DNA of 7,141 bases from Ruminococcaceae bacterium UBA5408 (GTDB lineage: Bacteria; Bacillota; Clostridia; Oscillospirales; Acutalibacteraceae). Under the pieces are notes generated by a model, which ran no database searches, was not told the origin of the DNA, and saw only the letters and a program-made list of their open reading frames with translations. Shown here piece after piece: positions 1-5,684 of the stretch. A program made the translations under genes and the position numbers. Location: the NCBI GenBank assembly GCA_002407645.1, contig DHNU01000049.1, forward strand, positions 1 through 7,141, given 5' to 3'. How positions within the stretch are numbered: the stretch's first letter is position 1; each line of letters opens with the position of its first letter.

Positions 1-933
1 GTAGTTAACAATATAGATGTACCCTCAAAACCAAGACAAATTGAATTTGCACGTCTTGGAATCAATAATACTGTTATGAGTAAGAGAAAACTCCGCGAAC
101 TTGTAGAAAAAAATTATGTCAGCGGTTGGGACGACCCTCGTATGCCTACACTGTGCGGTTTGCGCCGCAGGGGATATACACCCGGTTCTATTAGAAATTT
201 TTGTGACAGAATAGGCGTATCTAAAGTTAACAGTACTGTTGAATACAGCTTTTTAGAGCACTGCCTGCGTGAAGATTTGAACATGAACGCACAGCGCACT
301 ATGGCGGTTTTAAATCCTATAAAATTAATAATTACAAATTATCCTGAAGATAAAACCGAAGAGTTCGAAGTTGAAAATAATCCAAACCGTCCCGAAGACG
401 GCAAAAGAACCGTTACTTTTTCCCGTGAGCTTTGGATAGAAAAAGAAGACTTTATGGAAGAACCGATAAAGCGTTATTTCAGACTTTTCCCCGGAAACGA
501 AGTACGTCTAAAAACTACTTATATTGTCAAATGTACAGGCTGTAAAAAAGACGAAAATGGCAATGTTATTGAAGTTTATGCCGAGTACGACCCGAAAACC
601 AGGGGAGGCAATGCACCGGACGGAAGAAAAATAAAGGGAACTATTCATTGGGTAGACGCAAAATCGGCAATTGACGCGGAAGTAAGGCTTTACAGCAATT
701 TATTTACTGTGCCTGAACCGGAAGCGGGTGATTTTCTAACATACATTAATCCCGAATCTTTGCAGGTATTAAATAATTGCAAGGTAGAACCTTCAATGAA
801 AACTGCAACTGCTGAAATGTCATTCCAGTTTATGAGACAAGGCTATTTCTGTATTGATAATTGTGACAGCACACCCGACAACTTGGTGTTTAACCGTTCT
901 GTGTCTTTAAAAGACGGATTTAAGAAGAAATAG
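1..933 (+). CDS. glnS: Glutaminyl-tRNA synthetase, C-terminal part (5' end outside window)
   Basis: Cytoplasmic class I aminoacyl-tRNA synthetase that attaches glutamine to tRNA-Gln using ATP. The frame is open from base 1 and 310 codons are present; against the roughly 550-residue bacterial enzyme about 240 residues (most of the Rossmann catalytic domain) lie upstream. Visible residue 26 begins the class I signature MSK (context TVMSKRKL), the GlnRS form of KMSKS. Next come the conserved GWDDPRMPT and LRRRGYT blocks (about 43-59) that lead into the helical tRNA-binding region, then the two-barrel anticodon-binding domain (about 100-300, with the TIHWVDA stretch). The ATG at 76 is the Met of the MSK motif, not a start. 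The gene ends at TAG 931-933 and is followed by a hairpin terminator; its promoter is not in the window. GlnRS rather than GluRS is indicated by the [15 protein letters not shown] and barrel motifs. Presence of GlnRS is patchy in Firmicutes, many of which make Gln-tRNA by the GatCAB amidotransferase route. Confidence 0.97.
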   Translation, partial: VVNNIDVPSKPRQIEFARLGINNTVMSKRKLRELVEKNYVSGWDDPRMPTLCGLRRRGYTPGSIRNFCDRIGVSKVNSTVEYSFLEHCLREDLNMNAQRTMAVLNPIKLIITNYPEDKTEEFEVENNPNRPEDGKRTVTFSRELWIEKEDFMEEPIKRYFRLFPGNEVRLKTTYIVKCTGCKKDENGNVIEVYAEYDPKTRGGNAPDGRKIKGTIHWVDAKSAIDAEVRLYSNLFTVPEPEAGDFLTYINPESLQVLNNCKVEPSMKTATAEMSFQFMRQGYFCIDNCDSTPDNLVFNRSVSLKDGFKKK

Positions 934-954
934 AAAGTATAAAAGTATATATAA

Positions 955-987
955 AAAACTCGCTGTAAAAAAATCACAGCGAGTTTT
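955..987. terminator. Bidirectional intrinsic terminator between convergent glnS and birA
   Basis: Perfect 12-bp inverted repeat: left arm AAAACTCGCTGT at 955-966, right arm ACAGCGAGTTTT at 976-987, with a 9-nt loop. The GC-rich core CTCGCTGT is flanked by A and T runs, so the RNA has a U-rich 3' side on both strands. Read leftwards the tail is UUUUUUAUAU, a slightly better U-tract than the rightward UUUUCUU. It lies 21 nt after the glnS stop codon and 6 nt beyond the birA stop codon, exactly where a shared terminator of two converging genes is expected. Confidence 0.93.
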
Positions 988-993
988 CTTGGT

Positions 994-1971
994 TTATTGG
1001 CCGTAAATTCCCTGTACGGTAACTTCACCTGAATGTATCGGAATTAGTTTTCCGTCATCACATTTTACTACTAATTCACCGTTTGAAGATATATCAACAG
1101 CTTTACCTGTCATTTTTTTATCCATGTGAGTAAATCCGACGGTTTTATTTAATGAAACACATGAATTTTTATATTCTTCAAGCAATAATTTAGGATTTTC
1201 TGAGTATTGATTGAGGACAAGTTCAAATTCTTTTAATATTTCTTTGAGAATATCAGTGCGAACGAATGAGTGACCGCATTCAATTAATAATGATGTTGCT
1301 TTTACAGATATTTCTTCAGAAAAACTTTCATTATTTACATTAATTCCAATACCGACAACAACATATTCTATTCTGCCGATTTCTGCAACCATTTCTGTTA
1401 AAATGCCGCAGACTTTTTTACTGCCGATTACTATGTCATTGGGCCATTTTATCATGGCATCACAATTCATCATTTTACAAATTGTACGGCAAACTGCAAG
1501 TCCCGCAAGAAGAGTGATACTTGTAACCTGGGGCGGAAGCATATTTTTGCGTAAAAGAACCGAAAACCAAAGACCGCATCCTGACGGGGATTCCCAAGTA
1601 CGCCCAAGCCTGCCTTTTCCGCCGAGCTGCTTTTCGGCAATAAACAGGCTCCCATCCGGCGCACCGTGAAGTGCCTGCCGTTTTGCTTCTTCATTGGTTG
1701 AATCAATGCTGTCATAGCAATAAACTTTTTTTGCAAGAAATTTTGTATCTAAAACCGAAGAAATAATTTCCGAAGTTATTTTGTCAGGGCAATAAACAAG
1801 TTTGTATCCACGGTTTGTTATTGAATCAATTTTGTAATCACTGTTTCTAAGGTTATTAATATTTTTCCAAACAGCAGTACGAGAAATGTTTAAATGCTCG
1901 CTTAGTTCCTCACCGGAAACATAACCTTCGTGCTTTTTAAGATATTCTAAAATCTGTTCTTTTGTAGACAT
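994..1971 (-). CDS. birA: Bifunctional biotin-protein ligase / biotin operon repressor
   Basis: Makes biotinyl-5'-AMP from biotin and ATP and transfers biotin to a lysine of biotin carboxyl-carrier domains; cytoplasmic. The 325 residues match a class II (BirA-type) ligase. Residues 1-60 form a winged helix-turn-helix (VSGEELSEHLNISRTAVWKNI, then the NRGYKL wing). The catalytic domain shows STN (91-93), the biotinyl-AMP loop GGKGRLGR (117-124, the variant of GRGRRGR), KWPND (175-179), KVCGILTE (186-193) and GIGINVN (207-213). Residues from about 275 form the small C-terminal SH3-like domain. ATG at 1971-1969 is chosen because AAAGG (1985-1981) sits 9 nt upstream and the HTH begins at once, as in relatives. 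The HTH implies DNA binding, so control of biotin synthesis or uptake genes is likely by family, but no biotin gene is nearby. The gene is monocistronic here, divergent from the prfA operon and convergent with glnS. Confidence 0.96.
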   Translation of the reverse strand: MSTKEQILEYLKKHEGYVSGEELSEHLNISRTAVWKNINNLRNSDYKIDSITNRGYKLVYCPDKITSEIISSVLDTKFLAKKVYCYDSIDSTNEEAKRQALHGAPDGSLFIAEKQLGGKGRLGRTWESPSGCGLWFSVLLRKNMLPPQVTSITLLAGLAVCRTICKMMNCDAMIKWPNDIVIGSKKVCGILTEMVAEIGRIEYVVVGIGINVNNESFSEEISVKATSLLIECGHSFVRTDILKEILKEFELVLNQYSENPKLLLEEYKNSCVSLNKTVGFTHMDKKMTGKAVDISSNGELVVKCDDGKLIPIHSGEVTVQGIYGQ

Positions 1972-1989
1972 ATTATCACGCCTTTATAT

Positions 1990-2019
1990 TTGTTATAATA
2001 TAAATTATACATTGTTATA
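1990..2019. promoter_or_regulatory. Possible operator: paired TTGTTATA repeats in the birA promoter
   Basis: The octamer TTGTTATA occurs at 1990-1997 and again at 2012-2019, start-to-start 22 nt, about two helical turns. The copies lie on either side of the predicted birA -10 box (2004-2009). The first six bases equal the TTGTTA half-site type reported for Firmicute BirA operators, but the repeats are direct rather than inverted and the region is very AT-rich. Autoregulation by BirA is therefore only a guess. Confidence 0.22.
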
Positions 2020-2033
2020 CGGTATTCTATCAA
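2004..2033 (-). promoter_or_regulatory. Predicted sigma-70/sigma-A promoter of birA
   Basis: On the minus strand TTGATA (plus-strand 2033-2028) is followed after 18 nt by a perfect TATAAT (2009-2004). Transcription would start near 1997, giving a leader of about 25 nt that holds only the AAAGG ribosome binding site. The -35 matches TTGACA in five of six positions and the -10 in all six. The AT-rich setting makes chance matches possible, but the position is right. Confidence 0.6.
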
Positions 2034-2051
2034 GTAAATAATAAAAAAATA

Positions 2052-2081
2052 TTGTAGGTATTGTCGTTTTAGTGATATACT
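2052..2081 (+). promoter_or_regulatory. Weak candidate promoter of the DUF951-prfA operon
   Basis: A promoter must lie in this divergent region because the upstream gene faces the other way. The best pair I see is TTGTAG (2052-2057), 18 nt, TATACT (2076-2081). Other readings exist, such as TTGTCG (2061-2066) with a TATATA at 2086-2091 at 19 nt. The stretch 2076-2100 is nearly all A and T, so the exact -10 cannot be fixed by eye. Confidence 0.35.
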
Positions 2082-2117
2082 ATACTATATATATTTTATA
2101 AAAGTATTTGAGAAAGT

Positions 2118-2123
2118 GAGGTG
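2118..2123 (+). promoter_or_regulatory. Ribosome binding site that sets the DUF951 start
   Basis: GAGGTG at 2118-2123 is 6 nt before ATG 2130. An in-frame GTG at 2121 could be read as a start three codons earlier, but that GTG is itself part of this Shine-Dalgarno sequence and has no site of its own at proper distance, so ATG 2130 is the start. Confidence 0.85.
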
Positions 2124-2129
2124 CCAAGC

Positions 2130-2327
2130 ATGGATGTCAGACCCGGGGACATATTAGAAATGAAAAAACCTCATCCATGCGGGAGCAAGACCTTTCTTGT
2201 CCTGCGTTCGGGGATGGACTTTAAGATTCGCTGTACATCTTGCGGCCATGAAGTCATGATTCCAAGATTAAAGTGCGAAAAGAATATTAGAAAAATTATC
2301 CGTGAAAATGTTGAGGATGAACTGTAG
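2130..2327 (+). CDS. DUF951 family small zinc-ribbon-like protein (YyzM-like)
   Basis: A 65-residue protein of unknown function belonging by sequence to DUF951 (B. subtilis YyzM type), a small family typical of Firmicutes. The family signature is clear: the N-terminal MDVRPGDILEMKKPHPCG (residues 1-18), then RCTSCGH (34-40) and VMIPR (42-46). Cys17, Cys35, Cys38 and perhaps His15, His40 or Cys49 could bind a metal, but zinc binding is inferred, not seen. There is no signal peptide or membrane segment, so it should be cytoplasmic. The last 17 residues are charged and variable. It is the first gene of the operon, 43 nt before prfA, and a hairpin that hides the prfA ribosome binding site begins with the base after its TAG stop. 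DUF951 genes are often found beside translation genes such as ychF or serS (from memory), and the prfA link fits that, but no function should be assigned. Confidence 0.92.
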   Translation: MDVRPGDILEMKKPHPCGSKTFLVLRSGMDFKIRCTSCGHEVMIPRLKCEKNIRKIIRENVEDEL

Positions 2328-2363
2328 CTCCTTAATTGTACAAAAATATCTATAATTAAGGAG
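2328..2363 (+). promoter_or_regulatory. Hairpin sequestering the prfA Shine-Dalgarno sequence
   Basis: The left arm CTCCTTAATTGTA (2328-2340) pairs with TATAATTAAGGAG (2351-2363) over 13 bp with a single G-U pair and a 10-nt loop. The right arm contains the complete prfA ribosome binding site TAAGGAG (2357-2363), 7 nt before ATG 2371. The left arm begins directly after the DUF951 stop codon (2325-2327), so a ribosome finishing DUF951 would cover and open it. No U-tract follows, so it is not a terminator. Translational coupling of prfA to DUF951 is the simplest reading; a temperature- or ligand-sensitive switch is possible but unsupported. Confidence 0.7.
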
Positions 2364-2370
2364 AAATATA

Positions 2371-3465
2371 ATGTTTGAAAATTTAGACACTTTTGACAAA
2401 AGATATGAAGAGCTTAATCAGAAGCTTTATGATCCATCAGTCATTTCGAATCTGGAACTTTATACTGAATTAATGAAGGAATACAAAAGTATTACGCCTA
2501 TTGTAGAAAAATATCAGGAGTTAAAGAAAGTGGAAAAATCCGTTTCAGACTCGGAGGAACTGCTAAAAGAAAGCGGAATTGACAAGGAATTAAAAGAACT
2601 TGCCGAGGAGGAACTCCACACATCTAAAGCGGATGTTGAAAGATTAGGCGAAGAGTTAAAAATACTTTTACTTCCACATGACCCTAATGATGAAAGAAAT
2701 GTTATCGTTGAGATACGAGCAGGTGCGGGAGGGGAAGAAGCGGCACTGTTTTCTTCCGTACTTTTCCGTATGTACAGCATGTATTCTGAATCTAAAGGTT
2801 GGAAAACCGAAATTTTAAATATAAATGAAACTGAAATAGGCGGCATTAAAGAAATTAGCTTTATGATTAACGGAAAAGGAGCCTATTCGCGGTTAAAATA
2901 TGAAAGTGGAGTACACCGCGTCCAGCGTGTTCCTCAAACCGAAACGCAGGGTAGAGTTCACACTTCAACAGCAACTGTTGCAGTACTGCCGGAGGCTGAC
3001 GAGGTTGAAATTGAAATAAATCCCAAGGATTTGCAAATTGACACCTACCGTTCAAGTGGTGCAGGTGGACAGCACGTTAACAAAACATCGTCAGCTATTA
3101 GAATTACACACCTGCCGAGCGGCATGGTAGTTGAATGCCAGGACGAGCGAAGCCAGTTTAAAAACAAAGAGAAAGCAATGAAAGTCCTACGGTCAAGGCT
3201 TTATGAAATAAAGCTTAGAGAACATGACGAAAAAATCGCAAATGAACGAAAATCACAAGTTGGAACGGGCGACCGTTCAGAGCGTATCCGTACTTACAAC
3301 TATCCTCAAGGTCGTGTTACCGACCATAGAATAGGTCTTACGCTTTATTGCTTGGATGATATATTAAACGGAAATATTGATGAAATAGTCGATTCTTTGA
3401 TAACAGCTGACCGCGCAGAACAGCTTAAGGAAACAATTGACAACCAATCAGAAGAGAGAGATTAA
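2371..3465 (+). CDS. prfA: Peptide chain release factor 1 (RF1)
   Basis: Recognises UAA and UAG in the ribosomal A site and triggers hydrolysis of peptidyl-tRNA. The length of 364 residues is normal. Residues 1-100 are the charged helical domain 1. Residues 188-190 are Pro-Gln-Thr, the PxT stop-codon-reading motif that marks RF1 (RF2 has SPF), at the same numbering as E. coli PAT. The catalytic GGQ is at 232-234 in [12 protein letters not shown], and the conserved [16 protein letters not shown] block starts at 298. ATG 2371 is preceded by TAAGGAG at 7 nt. That site is buried in a hairpin formed with the sequence just after the DUF951 stop. Gln234 is normally methylated by PrmC, whose gene often follows prfA; here it is absent and ywlC follows after 5 nt. 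RF1 is confident; a class-I factor paralogue such as ArfB is excluded by length and the PxT motif. Confidence 0.98.
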   Translation: MFENLDTFDKRYEELNQKLYDPSVISNLELYTELMKEYKSITPIVEKYQELKKVEKSVSDSEELLKESGIDKELKELAEEELHTSKADVERLGEELKILLLPHDPNDERNVIVEIRAGAGGEEAALFSSVLFRMYSMYSESKGWKTEILNINETEIGGIKEISFMINGKGAYSRLKYESGVHRVQRVPQTETQGRVHTSTATVAVLPEADEVEIEINPKDLQIDTYRSSGAGGQHVNKTSSAIRITHLPSGMVVECQDERSQFKNKEKAMKVLRSRLYEIKLREHDEKIANERKSQVGTGDRSERIRTYNYPQGRVTDHRIGLTLYCLDDILNGNIDEIVDSLITADRAEQLKETIDNQSEERD

Positions 3466-3470
3466 TAAAA

Positions 3471-4493
3471 ATGCAGACGCTACGACTAAATGCAGATAAA
3501 AAAGAAGATATAGTAAAAGCCGCACAGATTATTAAGGATGGCGGTTTAGTAGGAATGCCGACGGAAACGGTATATGGGCTTGCAGCTAATGCTTTAAATG
3601 GAAAAGCGGTTGCAGATATATTTAAAGCAAAAGGAAGACCAATGGATAATCCTTTAATTGTCCATATATCCGACTTTAATCAAATTTACAAACTTGTAAA
3701 AGAAGTGCCTGATGATGCTAAAAAATTAGCAAAAGCTTTTTGGCCGGGTCCTATGACTATAATTCTGCCAAAATCGGATATTATTCCTGATGAAGTCAGC
3801 GCCGGACTTGATACTGTAGCGGTGCGCTTTCCGTCACATCCTACGGCAAAAGCATTAATAGATGCAAGCGGGGTTCCTATTGCGGCGCCTTCAGCGAACC
3901 TTTCAGGACATCCGAGTCCAACAACTGCAGAACATGTTATTAACGATTTAGATGGGAAAATTGGTGCTGTTTTGGATGGCGGACCTTGTGAAGTAGGTGT
4001 AGAATCAACAGTTGTTACGTTGGCTGCCAAGCCTCCGCGTCTTTTAAGACCGGGTGGAATCACATTAGAACAGCTAAGGAATATACTCGGTAAAGTAGAG
4101 TTGGACAATGCTGTTTTAAACCCTCTGCCGAAAGGCGTAAAAGCAACTTCTCCGGGGATGAAGTATAAGCATTATTCACCAAAAGCAAATGTTGTTATCA
4201 TTGACGGCAGTTTTAAATCATATAAAGATTATATAAATACTCATAAAAATGAAGGCACTGTGGCGCTTTGTTATAACGGAGAAAATTTGGAACTTACCGT
4301 CCCTTCAGTATGCTACGGTGGTAAAGAAAATTATGAGGAACAGGCGGAAGAACTTTTTGATGCACTGAGAAAGCTTGATGAAATTAATGCAAAGACCGTA
4401 TATGCTCGATGCCCTGAGCCGAAAGGGGTGGGCCTTGCCGTTTATAACCGGCTTATACGAGCTGCGGGATTTGAGGTGATACACCTTGAGTAA
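3471..4493 (+). CDS. ywlC: L-threonylcarbamoyladenylate synthase, Sua5/YwlC type
   Basis: Makes threonylcarbamoyl-AMP from threonine, bicarbonate and ATP, the first step of the t6A37 modification of tRNAs that read ANN codons; TsaB/TsaD/TsaE then transfer the group. The YrdC/TsaC catalytic domain fills residues 8-205 with PTETVYGLA (30-38), KAKGRP (52-57), APSAN (139-143), STVV (179-182) and RPGG (193-196). The linker SPGMKYKHYSP (227-237), which closes the active site in Sua5 proteins, leads to the C-terminal Sua5 domain (about 240-340). The 340-residue length marks the long Sua5/YwlC form, not the short TsaC of E. coli. ATG 3471 lies 5 nt after the prfA stop with only a weak GAGAGAG (near 3454-3460) about 10 nt upstream, so it probably depends on ribosomes arriving from prfA. 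Its 3' end overlaps coaE by 8 nt. tsaC is an equally valid symbol. Confidence 0.96.
   Translation: MQTLRLNADKKEDIVKAAQIIKDGGLVGMPTETVYGLAANALNGKAVADIFKAKGRPMDNPLIVHISDFNQIYKLVKEVPDDAKKLAKAFWPGPMTIILPKSDIIPDEVSAGLDTVAVRFPSHPTAKALIDASGVPIAAPSANLSGHPSPTTAEHVINDLDGKIGAVLDGGPCEVGVESTVVTLAAKPPRLLRPGGITLEQLRNILGKVELDNAVLNPLPKGVKATSPGMKYKHYSPKANVVIIDGSFKSYKDYINTHKNEGTVALCYNGENLELTVPSVCYGGKENYEEQAEELFDALRKLDEINAKTVYARCPEPKGVGLAVYNRLIRAAGFEVIHLE
4473..4480 (+). promoter_or_regulatory. Strong ribosome binding site for the TTG start of coaE
   Basis: GAGGTGAT (4473-4480), eight contiguous bases complementary to the 16S rRNA 3' end, sits 5 nt before TTG 4486 inside the end of ywlC. It is the longest such match seen in the window and supports the non-ATG start. 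Confidence 0.85.
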
Positions 4494-5091
4494 AGTAATA
4501 ATAGGCCTTACAGGACCTACCGGTGCAGGTAAATCAACTGTTGCCAAAGAGTTAAAAAAATTGGGCTGTGCAGTAATAGATGCGGACTCAGTTGCACGTA
4601 TTGCTGTTACTAAGGAAAAATGTCTGTCTGAATTGAAATCTGAATTTGGAAATGATATTGTTGGTAAAGATGGTATACTAAATCGGCGGTTACTTGCTCA
4701 AAGAGCATTTTCAAGTGAAAAAAGTTCTATGAGGCTAAATGAAATTACTCATCCGGTTATTGTTAAATTAGTATCAAAACAGATTGATTATTACAAAAAC
4801 AGTGATGCAAAGGCAATTATTATCGACGCGGCATTGTTATTTGAAAGTGGAGCGGATGCTATCTGTGATACTGTTATAGCGGTAACTGCTCCGCTTGATA
4901 TCCGCATACAAAGAATTATAAACAGGGACAGTATTACTCCGGAGTTTGCAAAAGCACGTATTGGTGCACAGCATGAAAATAGTTATTATACTCAAAAATC
5001 ACAATACTGTTTTGAAGGCTCTATTCCACTTAAAGATATTCCCTATAAATTACGCCGACTATTGGAAAAGATAATTGGAGAATTTGCATGA
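4486..5091 (+). CDS. coaE: Dephospho-CoA kinase
   Basis: Phosphorylates the 3'-OH of the ribose of dephospho-CoA with ATP, the last step of coenzyme A synthesis; cytoplasmic P-loop kinase. The 201 residues fit the family (about 200). The Walker A loop GPTGAGKST is at 10-18, then VIDAD (30-34, Asp residues of the CoA-binding/catalytic site), LNEITHP (84-90) and DAALLFESG (114-122), where relatives usually have D-x-P-L-L-F-E; the Pro is Ala here. RDSIT...ARIGAQ (about 147-160) is the lid region. The start is TTG 4486: no ATG exists before the P-loop, and GAGGTGAT lies 5 nt upstream. The first 8 nt overlap the ywlC stop, and the TGA stop overlaps the next ATG by 4 nt. The last 35 residues match the family poorly, which is common. 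Function is confident from the P-loop plus THP and LLFE motifs. Confidence 0.95.
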   Translation: MSKVIIGLTGPTGAGKSTVAKELKKLGCAVIDADSVARIAVTKEKCLSELKSEFGNDIVGKDGILNRRLLAQRAFSSEKSSMRLNEITHPVIVKLVSKQIDYYKNSDAKAIIIDAALLFESGADAICDTVIAVTAPLDIRIQRIINRDSITPEFAKARIGAQHENSYYTQKSQYCFEGSIPLKDIPYKLRRLLEKIIGEFA

Positions 5092-5684
5092 AACCATTTA
5101 AAAAAGTTTTAATTTCTTGCCTTCTTATTGTTGTTTTGCTTTTTTTAGGCAAATTTGCTTTAGAAAGAGGACGAGAATATTTTATGAAAAAAGCATATCC
5201 GATTGAGTATTCGAATATTGTAGCAAAAGAATCTTATGCAAATCATCTTGACCCTGCATTTGTTTATTCGGTTATTAAAGTAGAAAGCAATTTTGACCCA
5301 CAAGCAAAATCACATGCAGGAGCTATTGGATTAATGCAGATGATGCCTGATACATTTGATTGGGTACATTTGAAGATGGACAGCGACATAGGGTATGAAG
5401 AAAAAGATTTATATAAACCTGAAATAAATATTAAATATGGGTGTAAATTGCTTGCACTTCTTCTGGAGAAATATCCTCAGAAATCGACTGCCCTTTGTGC
5501 TTATAATGCCGGAATCGGTACGGTGAATTCCTGGCTTTCGGATCCTAAAATTTCTAAGGATGGGAAAGTTATTACGAATATTCCGTATAAAGAAACAAAA
5601 AATTATGTTAAAATTGTATTAGACAATTATGATATTTACAGGGAACTATATCAATTTAACAGTAAAGGAGAAAATATTAAATGA
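5088..5684 (+). CDS. Membrane-anchored lytic murein transglycosylase (SLT / GH23 domain)
   Basis: Cleaves the MurNAc-GlcNAc bond of peptidoglycan with formation of 1,6-anhydro-MurNAc, outside the membrane. Residues 3-6 are basic and 7-25 are one hydrophobic segment, a signal anchor or uncleaved signal peptide. The SLT domain spans about 40-185. It shows the catalytic Glu66 in VIKVESNFDP, GLMQMMP (81-87), the NIKYGCKLL helix (114-122) and AYNAG (138-142), all standard for Slt70-like GH23 enzymes. With 198 residues it is a minimal enzyme with no LysM or SH3 cell-wall-binding domain. ATG 5088 overlaps the coaE TGA (ATGA), with GGAG at 5077-5080 and a 7-nt spacer. A coaE-transglycosylase pair is, as I recall, common in Clostridia, so the linkage is probably inherited rather than functional. 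Its substrate role (growth, division or sporulation) cannot be told from sequence. Confidence 0.93.
   Translation: MKPFKKVLISCLLIVVLLFLGKFALERGREYFMKKAYPIEYSNIVAKESYANHLDPAFVYSVIKVESNFDPQAKSHAGAIGLMQMMPDTFDWVHLKMDSDIGYEEKDLYKPEINIKYGCKLLALLLEKYPQKSTALCAYNAGIGTVNSWLSDPKISKDGKVITNIPYKETKNYVKIVLDNYDIYRELYQFNSKGENIK

Noticed and set aside
1403..1736. Open frames on either strand inside birA (88 residues each).
   Set aside because: They overlap the strongly conserved biotin ligase catalytic region and have no recognisable protein features or suitable ribosome sites.
2121..2129. GTG at 2121 as an earlier start of the DUF951 gene (68 residues).
   Set aside because: It overlaps the GAGGTG ribosome binding site of ATG 2130, and the family N terminus begins with the MDVRPGD motif.
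2514..2846. A 110-residue minus-strand frame inside prfA, rich in serine.
   Set aside because: It is the antisense shadow of the Glu/Lys-rich RF1 helical domain.
3686..4108. A 140-residue minus-strand frame inside ywlC.
   Set aside because: It is antisense to the conserved TsaC domain, with no family resemblance and no promoter or ribosome site of its own.
5109..5120. Lipobox-like LISC (residues 8-11) in the lytic transglycosylase, suggesting a lipoprotein.
   Set aside because: Only two hydrophobic residues come before it and the hydrophobic run continues well past the Cys to about residue 25, so it fits a signal anchor rather than a lipoprotein signal peptide.
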